A DNA stretch of 64,000 nt from HGM04593 sp045661225 (GCA_045661225.1 JAZRFF010000003.1:1-64000); one strand, 5' to 3'. Shown: positions 49,387 to 59,695, numbered from the stretch's first letter. Notes: generated by a model not told the origin, from the letters alone. Numbers and translations are program-made.

Positions 49387-51126
49387 TCAAATTCCCATAG
49401 CCTCTTTCATTGCAGCAATAGTCTCATCGGCCTTTGCACAAGCATCGGCGTAACAGTTACGACAGCCCATTTTGCCCTTAGCCTCCATATAGAATTTAAT
49501 CTTAGGCTCTGTACCCGAAGGACGCACTGAGACTTTATGTCCACTCTCGGTAAAATACTGCAACACATTCGAAGGCTCAGGCATATCAATATCGGTAACA
49601 TTACCCTCGCCGTCGACCTGCTTCATAGCCTTAAAGTCCTTGTAGCATACAACCTTCTCACCAGCCATCTCCTTAAGAGGATTAGCACGGAAATTCTCCA
49701 TCATCTGACGAATCTCATCGGCACCGCTCTTTCCGGGTTTAACAACGTTGACTGTAATCTCCTTAGAGAAGCCATATTCAACATAAATATCCATAAGAAG
49801 GTCATACAGCGACTTGCCATTATCCTTTGCCCACGCAGCAACCTCGGCAATAAGGCTACAAGCCGACACAGAATCCTTGTCGCGGCAGAAGTCCTCGGCA
49901 AGGAATCCGAAACTCTCCTCACCACCGCCAATATACTTTGCAATACCCTCATTGTCACGAATAACCTTTGCAATCCATTTAAAGCCGGTATAGCAATCGT
50001 ACATCTTAAGGTTGTTCTTGTCGGCAATACTCTTTATGACCTCCGTAGTAACAATAGTCTTAACGACAAACTCCTTGCCGGTCATCTTACCGAGCTTGGT
50101 ATACTGTGTAATAATGTAATAGAGGAACATCATACAGGTCTGGTTACCGTTGATAATCATCCACTCACCCTTACTGTCCTTGCAGGCAATAGCCAAACGG
50201 TCAGCGTCGGGGTCGGAAGCCATCACCAAGTCGGCATCTATTTTCTTCGCGAGGTTCACAGCCATAGTCATTGCCTCGGGATTCTCGGGGTTAGGCGAAA
50301 CAACTGTCGGGAAGTTACCGTCTTTCACCATCTGCTCCTCGACGCAGTGTACATTTTCAAAGCCCCACTTACGCAACGACGCAGGGATAAGCACTCGACC
50401 ACAACCGTGTATCGGGGTATAGACAATCTTAAGGTCTTTATGACGCTCAATCACATCGGGAGCGATAGAGAGTGTGTGAACAGCCTCAAGAAAAGCATTG
50501 TCAATTTCCTCGCCAATAACCTCGATGAGCGCGGGATTGCCCTGGAATTTAATATCCTCGACCTTAACGCTTTCAACGTGCTTTATTGTGTTAACATCGT
50601 GCGGAGCAAGCATCTGTGCGCCGTCGTCCCAGTAAGCCTTGTAGCCATTATACTCCTTAGGATTATGACTGGCAGTAATATTGACACCACTCTGACAACC
50701 CAAGTGGCGTATTGCAAATGAAATTTCGGGTGTTGGACGAAGGTCCTCGAAAAGATAGACCTTAATGCCGTTGGCCGAGAATATATTTGCCGAAATCTCG
50801 GCAAACAGACGGCTGTTGTTGCGACAATCGTGACCGACAACGACAGAAATCTGCTCCTTATCCTTGAAACACTCGTTCAAATAGTTTGCAAGTCCCTGTG
50901 TAGCCTTACCCACAGTGTAGATATTCATTCTATTGCTGCCCGCGCCCATAATTCCGCGCAAACCGCCTGTACCAAACTCCAATTCGCGGTAGAAAGCATC
51001 AATGAGAGGAGTCTTATCCTCGCTATCCAACATTGCCTGAACTTCCTTGCGTGTCTCTTCGTCATAAGCAGGAGAAAGCCACTCTGTAGCCTTTTCCGTT
51101 ACCATTTTAATCAAATCCTGGTCCAT
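49387..51126 (-). CDS. Phospho-sugar mutase (phosphoglucomutase/phosphomannomutase)
   Basis: A 579-residue alpha-D-phosphohexomutase that interconverts sugar 1- and 6-phosphates. The phosphoserine loop is ITASHNPKEYNGYK near 150, the metal loop is DPDADRLAI near 305, the sugar loop is GGGEESFG near 400, and the phosphate loop is RPSGTEPK near 540. The length (about 580) is that of PGM/PMM enzymes of Bacteroidetes. It feeds glucose 1-phosphate into nucleotide-sugar synthesis, as needed for the glycosyltransferases downstream in the window. It is a separate unit. Confidence 0.95.
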   Translation of the reverse strand: MDQDLIKMVTEKATEWLSPAYDEETRKEVQAMLDSEDKTPLIDAFYRELEFGTGGLRGIMGAGSNRMNIYTVGKATQGLANYLNECFKDKEQISVVVGHDCRNNSRLFAEISANIFSANGIKVYLFEDLRPTPEISFAIRHLGCQSGVNITASHNPKEYNGYKAYWDDGAQMLAPHDVNTIKHVESVKVEDIKFQGNPALIEVIGEEIDNAFLEAVHTLSIAPDVIERHKDLKIVYTPIHGCGRVLIPASLRKWGFENVHCVEEQMVKDGNFPTVVSPNPENPEAMTMAVNLAKKIDADLVMASDPDADRLAIACKDSKGEWMIINGNQTCMMFLYYIITQYTKLGKMTGKEFVVKTIVTTEVIKSIADKNNLKMYDCYTGFKWIAKVIRDNEGIAKYIGGGEESFGFLAEDFCRDKDSVSACSLIAEVAAWAKDNGKSLYDLLMDIYVEYGFSKEITVNVVKPGKSGADEIRQMMENFRANPLKEMAGEKVVCYKDFKAMKQVDGEGNVTDIDMPEPSNVLQYFTESGHKVSVRPSGTEPKIKFYMEAKGKMGCRNCYADACAKADETIAAMKEAMGI

Positions 51127-51219
51127 ATTATTATTTGTTTTTTAAATAATCAGCATATCAAAGCAGAGCCTTATTTTGCAAAAATAACGAATTCCTATGA
51201 TAAACAAACAATTATAAAA

Positions 51220-52866
51220 TTATTTTGCTTCAGGAATCAAATATTTATTACCCGTCTGCTCCACAATTCTCTTGAGATACTCCTCGGGGTAGCCCGGACG
51301 AACAATTTTTCCGGCAAGACCGGTGCTGCTGCGTTCAATCTTTCCGTTCTTCTCGCTTTTCACAACCATATCGTTGTATTTTACTATAACCTTTTCACCA
51401 AAGCGTTTCCACTCCTCAAGAGCAGTCTCGGCGCTATTGCAAGTAAAATCGGTAAGCAATCCCACCGCGTACTTAGGCGAAGCCTCTATAACAGCAAGAG
51501 CTTCAGCCTCAACCAATCGGCTCTGCTCATATATTCTGTTCTCAAGTTCGCTCTGCACACCACGCATATCCTCAATTATCATAGAATATTTCGGATATAT
51601 CATATTAGACACCCAGTTAAATACCCAGAACGAAGATTTCCACGAAAATACCACAGGGTCGGCATACTCCTCTTTATAACAGTCGGGCACTGTTGTTGCA
51701 CAACAATAAACCGGAGTAAACACAACCATATTTGCATCGTCTGTTCCGAACCACATAACACCACCTATTGCATCAGGCAAGAAACCGCGCAACTGCGCAA
51801 CAAAGGTAAAAGCTGTCTGAAAGGTCGAAATAGGGCGCTCGTTAAAATACTCCTTACCATCAACCTTGAAACTCAAAGGCGACGGACGGTAAGGCATACT
51901 GTAAGGACCTGCACCAAGGTCGGTTGTAACATCAAAAGGAGTACCCTCGTAGTGGTCGCGCATACCACGTTGCATATCAGCAAGCGTCACAGGCGCCTTA
52001 GGCTTCATATAAAGAGGCATAGGTTCAGCCGTGGGGTCGCCTTGCGCCCAAGCAAGATATTTTGTCATATCCTCGGCACCGAACATATTAAAGAAACTCC
52101 ACACACGAGCATCGCAGTAACGCAAACCGCCAAAATCGGCAGGACAATAAGCCGCTGCAAAATCAAAATCCTCGTCTTTACCGTTGAAATAACCCATTTT
52201 ACGCGCAAACTTTATAACGTCTTTCGAATAACGCACATTCTCCTTGTCTTTCATATCAAATTTACGTATGCGCGCTTGATTGGCGTGCGCCGATATACAG
52301 TCATCAGGAATTCTAATCGCGACCCATACAGCACCTTTCTCCTTGCCGCCTTTACCAACCATCTCAAGAATCCAAGCTTCATTAGGGTCTGCTATTGAAA
52401 AACTCTCGCCACTGCTGTAGTAACCATATTCAGCCACCAGAGAGGTCATAACGTCAATAGCTTCGCGTGCAGTACGTGAACGCTGCAGAGCAATATAAAT
52501 GAGACTGCCATAATCAATGATACCGGCAGTGTCGACAAGCTCCTCACGCCCGCCGAATGTAGTCTCGGCTATAGCAACCTGATGCTCGTTTATATTTCCA
52601 AGCACATTGTATGTCACACGCGCCTCGGCTATCTGTCCCAGATATTCCCCAGAATCCCAGTTATAGACGTCACGCATAGTACCGGCAGGGTGTACCGCAG
52701 CCGGAAAATGCGCCACAAAGCCGCTCATACCATAACTGTCGGCACTGTACGATATAAACACCGAACCATCGGCCGAAGCCTTTTTTCCCACAAGAAAATT
52801 TGTACAAGCCTTACCCGCCAAAGGAAGAAGCGCCAAGGCCAATAAAAACAAAAGCAATCTTTTCAT
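51220..52866 (-). CDS. C69 family dipeptidase (N-terminal nucleophile)
   Basis: A 548-residue secreted dipeptidase. A signal peptide ends at GKA, and the next residue Cys21 (KACTNFLVGKKASADGS) becomes the N-terminal nucleophile. Family features continue with NEHQVAIAETTFGGR and SIADPNEAWILEMVGK. It cleaves dipeptides, preferentially in the periplasm, complementing the S9 peptidase and PepD in this window. ATG at 52866 starts the signal peptide. A two-codon upstream start is possible. It is 11 bp after the M23 peptidase gene, so the two are probably co-transcribed. Confidence 0.94.
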   Translation of the reverse strand: MKRLLLFLLALALLPLAGKACTNFLVGKKASADGSVFISYSADSYGMSGFVAHFPAAVHPAGTMRDVYNWDSGEYLGQIAEARVTYNVLGNINEHQVAIAETTFGGREELVDTAGIIDYGSLIYIALQRSRTAREAIDVMTSLVAEYGYYSSGESFSIADPNEAWILEMVGKGGKEKGAVWVAIRIPDDCISAHANQARIRKFDMKDKENVRYSKDVIKFARKMGYFNGKDEDFDFAAAYCPADFGGLRYCDARVWSFFNMFGAEDMTKYLAWAQGDPTAEPMPLYMKPKAPVTLADMQRGMRDHYEGTPFDVTTDLGAGPYSMPYRPSPLSFKVDGKEYFNERPISTFQTAFTFVAQLRGFLPDAIGGVMWFGTDDANMVVFTPVYCCATTVPDCYKEEYADPVVFSWKSSFWVFNWVSNMIYPKYSMIIEDMRGVQSELENRIYEQSRLVEAEALAVIEASPKYAVGLLTDFTCNSAETALEEWKRFGEKVIVKYNDMVVKSEKNGKIERSSTGLAGKIVRPGYPEEYLKRIVEQTGNKYLIPEAK

Positions 52867-52877
52867 AATCAATTATT

Positions 52878-54557
52878 TTAATATTTAATTTGTTTCTCAT
52901 ACACAGTACTATTTCCATAAGCATCGACAACTTCGAGCCTCAGCAGATGCACGCCTCGCGCAACCCCCTCCTTTTTGAGATCAAGCTCCAAAGTGCCATT
53001 TTTGCTACTATAAGCAAACAGTATAAAGTTGCCGTCAACAGTTCCGTTAAACACTTCAAGCCGCGTCTCTTTCTCCTTTACATAAAAAAGCACCCTGCCG
53101 CTGCGTGCCCAATTTTTCTCATTTACAGGACGCAATTCAGGAGCAACCGTGTCTATTGCGACCTCATAACAGCCCAAACGTGCTATTTCGGCAGTAACCC
53201 GACCACAAGAGTAACGCCCCCCGACCGAGAATCCCTTTTTTCCATCGACACAGCGTATATACAGCTTAGAAGTATCGACAAGATGCACGCTGTCTACCTT
53301 AAGCGATAGAGAAGCCCTGTGTCTAAAGGGCAAAAGTCTATCACCAACAGCAAACCTGCGCGAGAATCCGAAATTCCCCTCAGAATTACCAATATTCAGC
53401 CCCACACTTTCAAAAAGTTCGCCACCGGGCACGTAGAGACACACCCCATCACGCTCAACCCGGTTGTTAACAAACCAATAGAGATAATGCTCACAAGGTT
53501 CAGTATCAGGCAGCGCCTGCCTTACGCCACGCAAACAGAAAGCCACCCGACTCTCGTTCCCGTGATAATCGCTCAAACGATACTCAACATTATAAAGCCT
53601 CTCTTCGTCAACAACGACCCAGCCTCGGTTTCCATCGGTTTGCAAAGCGCGCAACGGGTTGTTTTCAAGTACAAAAGAGCGCTGGAACCACTCACCACTC
53701 TTTGCATAGCGCTCATAATCGACCCACGCATTTATTAAAGTATTCTCTTTAAACGAAAAATTATCCATACAGCTCCTGAAGCGTGTAACCCCGTCGACAA
53801 GAAGCTCTATTTCACGCACGCCATACTTGTTACGCGTACCGTTCATATAATCAAGCGCCTTTATACCAAGCCCAATCTTCCCCCACACATTGACGGTGTC
53901 CGCAACCACTCCGTTCTGCACACCGTAAGCAAGCGATTCAGCCCCACCCTCAACAACTCCAAGCCCCGACGCCGGATAAACAACCACCTTTGAAGCACGC
54001 GGAGCAATAGTATCATCTATCTTATCTTTATAAAAGAGCATAGGGTTGTACAGTTCCACCCCCGAAGAGTCGCGCACCTCAAAATGTAAATGCGGTCCAA
54101 AAGAGTAACCCGAATTTCCGGCATAAGCAAGAATTTCACCCTCCTCCACGCGCAGTTCATTTGGTTCAAAAGTCACATCAACCGTAAAGGAGCGTTCAGC
54201 ATACTGCTTGTCACGCACCCTTTCGGCCACAACATTCGTAAAACGGTCAAGATGAGCATAAACAGTCATCAAACCATTATCGTGCATAACATAAAGAGCC
54301 TGGCCGTAGCCACCGGGACGAACACTCGCTCGCGTCACATAGCCATCGGCAACACACTTTATAGGGTGGCCGACCACCCCTTGAGTTTTAAAATCCACTC
54401 CCGAATGAAAATGGTCGGAGCGCAATTCGCCAAAGTTTCCGCTAAGCAAAATATTAAAATCGAACGGCACACGCAGATGCACACTGTCGCACTGCGCAAA
54501 GCCATTGAGCGCCACAGCCGAATATACAAAAAACAGCAAGAACCGAACAACCCACAT
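52878..54557 (-). CDS. M23 family metallopeptidase (LytM-like)
   Basis: A 559-residue exported zinc peptidase, probably acting on peptidoglycan peptide bridges. After a signal peptide (1-21) the LytM domain carries HFHSGVDF (first His/Asp ligands, about 49-56) and later HLHFEVRD (about 155-162). A long beta-rich C-terminal region (about 190-555) is unrecognised. It is part of a minus-strand group with the flippase (3 bp) and the C69 peptidase. Bacteroidales regularly carry such two-part proteins. Confidence 0.93.
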   Translation of the reverse strand: MWVVRFLLFFVYSAVALNGFAQCDSVHLRVPFDFNILLSGNFGELRSDHFHSGVDFKTQGVVGHPIKCVADGYVTRASVRPGGYGQALYVMHDNGLMTVYAHLDRFTNVVAERVRDKQYAERSFTVDVTFEPNELRVEEGEILAYAGNSGYSFGPHLHFEVRDSSGVELYNPMLFYKDKIDDTIAPRASKVVVYPASGLGVVEGGAESLAYGVQNGVVADTVNVWGKIGLGIKALDYMNGTRNKYGVREIELLVDGVTRFRSCMDNFSFKENTLINAWVDYERYAKSGEWFQRSFVLENNPLRALQTDGNRGWVVVDEERLYNVEYRLSDYHGNESRVAFCLRGVRQALPDTEPCEHYLYWFVNNRVERDGVCLYVPGGELFESVGLNIGNSEGNFGFSRRFAVGDRLLPFRHRASLSLKVDSVHLVDTSKLYIRCVDGKKGFSVGGRYSCGRVTAEIARLGCYEVAIDTVAPELRPVNEKNWARSGRVLFYVKEKETRLEVFNGTVDGNFILFAYSSKNGTLELDLKKEGVARGVHLLRLEVVDAYGNSTVYEKQIKY

Positions 54558-54560
54558 ATT

Positions 54561-56069
54561 TCAATTACGACGCAAGAAACGTTTTACAATCAAAGAAAAA
54601 ATATTACCGTGGCGCGATAGCATACACAGGGAATAAACACCCGAAAGCAGCACGCACGCACCGCCCGCAGCCCAAGCTACCAGCGTCCCGGCAAAAGCAA
54701 ATGAGAAAAATGCAACAACCGCAAACAGCAATATATTCACAAAAAGGTCAGCAACCGCCCTTCCCGACAAACGAAAATCATAAAAGCACCTTGCCACAAC
54801 CGAGACGATGCACAAATCGAGCAGACGCGCCACACACATTCCCACACCGGCTCCGGTAAGACCATAGTATGCGTAACCACCAACCGTGAAGAGCACCAGC
54901 AACACATTATAGAGCGTTTCCTGCAAAATATAGACTCTTGTATCGCCATTAGACAAGGCCATAAACGCCATTGGATAAGTATTTGTGTGGAAAAGCAACC
55001 CCATCATTGCTATTTGAGTCATATGCAAAGCCGGCAAGAACTCATCGGTATAGAGCAGAGGCAGCAATAGAGGCAGCGCAACCGTTGCAGCAAGAATAAT
55101 GGGCGATTGGACAAGCACGTGCACCTCGACGTGTTCGTTCACAAGACGGTCACGAACCTCCTTGCGGGCAAAAGCCCCCGACAAACGCGGATAATAATCC
55201 GAATCAAGCGCAGCGAACAGAACCGCCGGCAACATTCCCACTATAAGATACCCCGAGGAGAAAAGCCCCGTTTCGGAACCGTTACCAAAGGCTGAAATAC
55301 CTTTGCATATAAGCCAAATAGCCGTAGAGGTCAATATTGAAGCATAAATATATCCCGAACCCATTTTCACGACCTCCTTGCCGTCACTCAATAATTTAGT
55401 CGAGAAAGGCGAGGCGGAATAAGGAAAAATCCTTATCGAATAGGCAAGCAGCACAAGCATCTGCAACAAGGCAACGGCAAAGATACCCGGAAAAATTCCC
55501 CCAAGCCCCATAAAACAGTATAACGGCACTACAACGACCAACGCCCCCAAAGCCGCCCACACAGTATAAAGCGCCACTTTGTTAAGCTCGCGCACACCTC
55601 GCAGGACAGCTATCTCGCCCCCCGACACCGCCATAAAGAGTATTACAGGCGACAGAAGTATAAAACGTGAGGTATAATATTCCGACTCCCCGAATATCCA
55701 GTCCGAAATGAAAGGCGAAAGCAACAAAAGCAGCAACATTCCCACCAGCCCCGACAGCAACGCAATACTGCGCACAATCTTAACGCAATATCGGAGCGAT
55801 TCGGCGTCCTCATTTTCATAAGCCTCGGAAATTCGGCGTACAGCGCTCAAGGCAAGGCTCAAATTGGTATAGTCGCTCAGCATCTGTATCGTCCTGCTGT
55901 ACAAAGCTATCAAGCCCAATCCCTCGGTGCCGAGCAGTGCCGAAGCAACCTTGTTACGCACAAGATTAAGGAGCGTGGAAACCCCCTGAGCACCACCGAA
56001 GATACTCAGGTACTTAATCACACGACCATACGCAGAATTCCCCTCCTTATTTTTCTCAGCACTATTCAT
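54561..56069 (-). CDS. O-antigen/polysaccharide flippase (Wzx-like)
   Basis: A 502-residue polytopic protein with about 14 predicted helices, from the polysaccharide transporter (PST/MOP) superfamily. It begins with a soluble stretch and the family start LSIFGGAQGVSTLLNLVRNKV. It likely flips lipid-linked sugar repeat units across the inner membrane. ATG at 56069 is preferred to a TTG three codons upstream. It is divergent from three glycosyltransferase genes, and 3 bp before the M23 gene. Confidence 0.92.
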   Translation of the reverse strand: MNSAEKNKEGNSAYGRVIKYLSIFGGAQGVSTLLNLVRNKVASALLGTEGLGLIALYSRTIQMLSDYTNLSLALSAVRRISEAYENEDAESLRYCVKIVRSIALLSGLVGMLLLLLLSPFISDWIFGESEYYTSRFILLSPVILFMAVSGGEIAVLRGVRELNKVALYTVWAALGALVVVVPLYCFMGLGGIFPGIFAVALLQMLVLLAYSIRIFPYSASPFSTKLLSDGKEVVKMGSGYIYASILTSTAIWLICKGISAFGNGSETGLFSSGYLIVGMLPAVLFAALDSDYYPRLSGAFARKEVRDRLVNEHVEVHVLVQSPIILAATVALPLLLPLLYTDEFLPALHMTQIAMMGLLFHTNTYPMAFMALSNGDTRVYILQETLYNVLLVLFTVGGYAYYGLTGAGVGMCVARLLDLCIVSVVARCFYDFRLSGRAVADLFVNILLFAVVAFFSFAFAGTLVAWAAGGACVLLSGVYSLCMLSRHGNIFSLIVKRFLRRN

Positions 56070-56078
56070 TAAAGACAA

Positions 56079-56315
56079 AAATTGGTTGCAAGAACAAAAG
56101 CGACAACCACACTAAGTACATAATCTTTGCGAAGATACAATAAAATTGGCGAAAAACCGATAAGTAACAAGCAAAAAGCACACCACACCAAGAAAAACCA
56201 AGCAGAAAAAACCACTTTGCCGCACATTTCTTCAGCATCATATCAATATTGCAAAAGAACTATTATACCAACCAATAAAACAGCAATGTCACCACCATTA
56301 TTTTTCAATCTTTCG
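56079..56315. other. Divergent intergenic region
   Basis: No gene is seen in the 307 bp between the flippase and GT2 genes (56079-56385), which is A/T rich. It contains a small palindrome AATCTTTGCGAAGATA (about 56122-56137) that might include a minus-strand -7 box TATCTTCG for the flippase, and the plus-strand promoter annotated separately. Confidence 0.5.
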
Positions 56316-56346
56316 TTCGTTTTTCCAGAGATAATCATTATCTTTG
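56316..56346 (+). promoter_or_regulatory. Promoter of the glycosyltransferase cluster
   Basis: TTCG (56316-56319), 19-nt spacer, TATCTTTG (56339-56346), about 40 nt before the start. Confidence 0.65.
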
Positions 56347-56385
56347 CGGTAACCGGGAATAACTTAAGCAACCGTAACAGCAAAA

Positions 56386-57354
56386 ATGAAATTAAGCATA
56401 ATTGTACCAGTGTATAAAGTCCGTCGTTACCTGCAACGATGCATCGAAAGCATTTTGCAGCAGACATACACCGATTATGAACTTATACTCGTTGACGACG
56501 GTTCACCCGACAGTTGCGGAGCAATATGTGACCGCTACGCACAAGAGTGCGACAAGGTCAAAGTCATACACAAAAAGAACGGAGGACTATCTTCAGCCCG
56601 CAACGCAGGCCTCGCCATAGCCCGAGGAGAATACATAACCTTTGTTGACGGCGACGACGCCGTAGCTTCGGGCACATTCTACTACAATATGCGCATTCTG
56701 CAGTCGAACCCCGACATAGATATAATAGAATACCCCATAGTAGAACACTACGAATCGCCTAACAGCAAAATAATAAGTTTCGACCCGCAAAAAGTCACTG
56801 GTGACGAAATTTTCACCGACTGGATAAGACGCAAAGGCTACGAGCACTGCTATGCTTGCAACAAGATATACCGTGCCGACCTTTTTATGTTCATTCGCTA
56901 CCCCGAAGGCGAAGTGTTCGAAGACACGCTCATTACCCCGATGCTCATCGAAAGTTGCAGTACAATATACTATTCCGACGCCGGATTCTACTACTATTAC
57001 GACAACAAAGAGAGCATCAGCAACCACCATTCGTTCAAGTCATACTTTTTTCTGTACCGCAACCTTGCGGCACTGCACAAGAAGATTTCCGGAACGAAGG
57101 GGCTCGAAGATGAATCGAACAGGATACTATTGCGTTGCGTCGACAACCTCACCGACCTTCGCCGTTGCTCTGACAGCGAAAAAAGCAGTATACAAGAAGC
57201 TGCAGCAATGCTCAAGGGCCGCAAAATAAGCATACAAACCCTGTACAAAATGGAGTTAAGCCTCAGACAAAAGGTCAAGTACACCCCATTCGCCCTGTTA
57301 GGCGCCAACATTCACAGTATGCTGCTTGCAACATTCCACAAGAAATTGCACTAA
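56386..57354 (+). CDS. Family 2 glycosyltransferase
   Basis: A 322-residue GT2 enzyme. The N-terminal half (1-100) has LSIIVPVYKVRRYL, ILVDDGSPDSCG and FVDGDDAV for nucleotide-sugar binding; the rest is a variable helical acceptor-side region. It adds one sugar in surface polysaccharide synthesis. It is first of three glycosyltransferase genes and 2 bp before the next. Donor and acceptor are unknown. Confidence 0.93.
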   Translation: MKLSIIVPVYKVRRYLQRCIESILQQTYTDYELILVDDGSPDSCGAICDRYAQECDKVKVIHKKNGGLSSARNAGLAIARGEYITFVDGDDAVASGTFYYNMRILQSNPDIDIIEYPIVEHYESPNSKIISFDPQKVTGDEIFTDWIRRKGYEHCYACNKIYRADLFMFIRYPEGEVFEDTLITPMLIESCSTIYYSDAGFYYYYDNKESISNHHSFKSYFFLYRNLAALHKKISGTKGLEDESNRILLRCVDNLTDLRRCSDSEKSSIQEAAAMLKGRKISIQTLYKMELSLRQKVKYTPFALLGANIHSMLLATFHKKLH

Positions 57355-57356
57355 CG

Positions 57357-58355
57357 ATGCTATTATCAATAATCATACCCCACTACAACCTCACGCAGGA
57401 ACTGCTAGAGCGTTGTATCAACAGCATTAAAGAACAGCACATTCCTGCCGGAAACTACGAGATTATTGTTGTTGACGACGGCTCGATAGCCCCTCCTATA
57501 TGGATTCACGAGCAATACCCCGAGCACAACATACGCCTCATATTGGAAAAGCATAATGGTCCGGGGGCGGCGCGCAACCGAGGTCTGAAAGAAGCTCAAG
57601 GAGAATACATAGAGTTCATTGATGCCGACGACTACCTGTTACCCAACGGTGAACTTTTGCAATGTTTGGAAATAATAGAAAAAGAGCACCCTCAAATAAT
57701 ACGCTTCAACTACATAGTACAGCACAACAACCAAGCAGTAAAGAACAATCCAAAGATTGTAAAATTCAGCAACACTATCAGCGGGGCTATATATATGCGA
57801 GACAACAACCTCTCGGGAAGCCCCTGCACCTACATATTCTCAAAAGAATTAGCACAAAAGAAGAAAATCACATTCCCCGAAGGACTTTTCCACGAAGACG
57901 AAGAGTTCAACACCAAGCTCCATTACCACGCACAGACATTGATTGCGAGCAACGCAACACCATACTGCTACTGCATAAGAAAAGGCTCAACAACAGCAAA
58001 CACATCGTCGGAATTCGAAGAACGCCGTCTCGACAACATTTTTACCATAATAGAGAGAATTGCACACTTTCGCGACACCCAAGCCGGAAAATCGGGCGAA
58101 ATACAAAGAAGCGCCATCAACCACAAGCTCCACACGCTCGTTGTCGACGCCATACTCAATATGATGCACGCCGGCAAAAGCGCAAAAGAGACATACAACA
58201 CCTGCGCGTCACGCCTTTCACCCCTATCGCTTTACCCGTTGCCAAAAGCCGCCTATTCACTGAAATACAGAATATTCCGCATTTTGACAAGCAGTCTGAC
58301 AGGAATGAGAATCACACGCATAATAACCCCCAGAAAAAAACCGGCCAAACGATGA
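57357..58355 (+). CDS. Family 2 glycosyltransferase
   Basis: A 332-residue GT2 enzyme with LLSIIIPHYNLTQELLE, IVVDDGSIAPPIW and FIDADDYLLPNG. The middle contains an FHEDEEFNTKL segment that resembles the catalytic-base region of related transferases. Distinct from the preceding gene, so it likely makes a different linkage. It starts 2 bp after it and overlaps the next gene by 4 nt (ATGA). Confidence 0.93.
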   Translation: MLLSIIIPHYNLTQELLERCINSIKEQHIPAGNYEIIVVDDGSIAPPIWIHEQYPEHNIRLILEKHNGPGAARNRGLKEAQGEYIEFIDADDYLLPNGELLQCLEIIEKEHPQIIRFNYIVQHNNQAVKNNPKIVKFSNTISGAIYMRDNNLSGSPCTYIFSKELAQKKKITFPEGLFHEDEEFNTKLHYHAQTLIASNATPYCYCIRKGSTTANTSSEFEERRLDNIFTIIERIAHFRDTQAGKSGEIQRSAINHKLHTLVVDAILNMMHAGKSAKETYNTCASRLSPLSLYPLPKAAYSLKYRIFRILTSSLTGMRITRIITPRKKPAKR

Positions 58356-59452
58356 GAATACTACTGTTAGGCGAATACAGCAACGTCCATTGGACACTTG
58401 CCGAAGGACTGCGCGCCTTAGGACACGAAGTGTGCGTCATCAGCAACGGCGACTTCTGGAAGAACTACCGCCGCGACATATCCCTTGTACGCGAATACAC
58501 CAAGATTGGCGGAATAAAATACCTGCTAAAAACCCTCTCACTACTGCCTAAAATGAGAGGCTATGACATTGTGCAACTCATAAACCCAATGTTTCTTGAA
58601 CTGAAAGCCGAACGCATATTTCCCATATTCCGTTACCTGAAAAAACACAACAAAAAGATATTTCTATGCGCTTACGGAATGGACGCCTATTGGGTAGAAG
58701 CCTGCACAAAACAGCCATATACGTTCCGCTACTCCGACTTTAATATAGGCAACACCGAGGTCGACAACGACTATGTACGCGAGCAGAAAGCCGACTGGCA
58801 AGGAACCCCCAAAGCACACCTCAACCACCTGATAGCAAAAGAGTGCAATGGCATCATCGCCGGCCTGTACGAATATTACAGAGCCTACAGCGACAGCCAC
58901 GCCAACAAGCTGGCATACATTCCGTTTCCGGTCTCCGTCGCCCCATCAGAACCCGCAACGAGATACACCCCCGACAGGAAGCTCCGCATCTTCATTGGAA
59001 TACAGAAAGAACGCTCCATCTACAAAGGAACAGACATTATGCTACGCGCCCTTGAACGCATAGCATCAGCACACCCCGACAAATGCGAGATTATGCGTGC
59101 CGAGAGCGTACCGTTCGAGCAATATTCGCAAATGATAAACGACTGCGACATTCTGCTCGACCAACTATACGGTTATTCCCCCGCAATGAACGCACTGCTG
59201 GCTGCATCAAAAGGCAAAATAGTTGTAGGTGGCGCCGAGGAAGAACACTACGCTCTATTAGGCGAAAAAGAATTACGCCCAATGATAAACGTAACCCCAA
59301 GCGAAGAAAATGTGTACGCACAGCTCGAATGGCTCATCAACAACCGCGACAAAGCAGCAACAATGCAACAACAGAGCATTGAATACACAATAAAACACCA
59401 CTCCCCCGAAAAGGTAGCCAAAGAGTATATAAAATTCTGGGAAAGCCGGTAA
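58352..59452 (+). CDS. Glycosyltransferase, GT4-like (GT-B fold)
   Basis: A 366-residue protein with a GT-B fold: an N-terminal Rossmann domain with LLLGEYSNVHWTLAEGLRAL, a hydrophobic middle (FLCAYGMDAYW), and a C-terminal domain with IFIGIQKERSIYKGTDIML and MNALLAASKGKIVVGG. I could not assign its sugar. The start at 58352 overlaps the preceding stop (ATGA), whereas longer reading frames reach upstream only as a shadow of the GT2 gene. Third gene of the cluster. Confidence 0.87.
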   Translation: MRILLLGEYSNVHWTLAEGLRALGHEVCVISNGDFWKNYRRDISLVREYTKIGGIKYLLKTLSLLPKMRGYDIVQLINPMFLELKAERIFPIFRYLKKHNKKIFLCAYGMDAYWVEACTKQPYTFRYSDFNIGNTEVDNDYVREQKADWQGTPKAHLNHLIAKECNGIIAGLYEYYRAYSDSHANKLAYIPFPVSVAPSEPATRYTPDRKLRIFIGIQKERSIYKGTDIMLRALERIASAHPDKCEIMRAESVPFEQYSQMINDCDILLDQLYGYSPAMNALLAASKGKIVVGGAEEEHYALLGEKELRPMINVTPSEENVYAQLEWLINNRDKAATMQQQSIEYTIKHHSPEKVAKEYIKFWESR

Positions 59453-59460
59453 AAAGGCAT

Positions 59461-59486
59461 AAAAAAAATAGAACCGAAAGGTTCTA
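59461..59486 (-). terminator. Terminator of the tRNA cluster
   Basis: Stem TAGAACC/GGTTCTA with GAAA on the plus strand (59469-59486); the minus-strand transcript continues in TTTTTTTT. The tail lies on the side of the tRNA genes' direction. Confidence 0.8.
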
Positions 59487-59532
59487 AATTCAAATATAGC
59501 GTTCTTAGTTGAAACTCATACTATATATTTTG

Positions 59533-59604
59533 TAGCGCCTACGGGAATCGAACCCGTGTTCCATGCGTGAGAGGCATGTGTCCTAGCCACTAGACGAAAG
59601 CGCC
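59533..59604 (-). tRNA. tRNA-Glu (CUC), copy 2
   Basis: 72-nt cloverleaf with acceptor GGCGCTT/AGGCGCT, anticodon stem CATGC/GCATG and loop CTCTCAC (anticodon CTC), T arm ACGGG-TTCGATT-CCCGT. Identical to the copy at 59624-59695. Confidence 0.96.
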
Positions 59605-59623
59605 ATATGTTGTTCAAAATTTG

Positions 59624-59695
59624 TAGCGCCTACGGGAATCGAACCCGTGTTCCATGCGTGAGAGGCATGTGTCCTAGCCACTAGACGAAAGCGCC
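59624..59695 (-). tRNA. tRNA-Glu (CUC), copy 1
   Basis: Same sequence as 59533-59604, offset 91 bp. The flank GCGCCATATG is repeated too, as from a recent tandem duplication. Confidence 0.96.

Noticed and set aside
50830..52398. 522-codon plus-strand frame opposite phosphosugar mutase and C69 genes
   Set aside because: Basic, low-complexity translation without recognisable motifs; antisense to two well-supported genes.
57662..58351. N-terminal extension of the GT4-like protein
   Set aside because: The extra 230 codons lie in another frame of the GT2 gene and read as Arg/His/Gln-rich noise. The ATG at 58352 gives the Rossmann start and an ATGA overlap.
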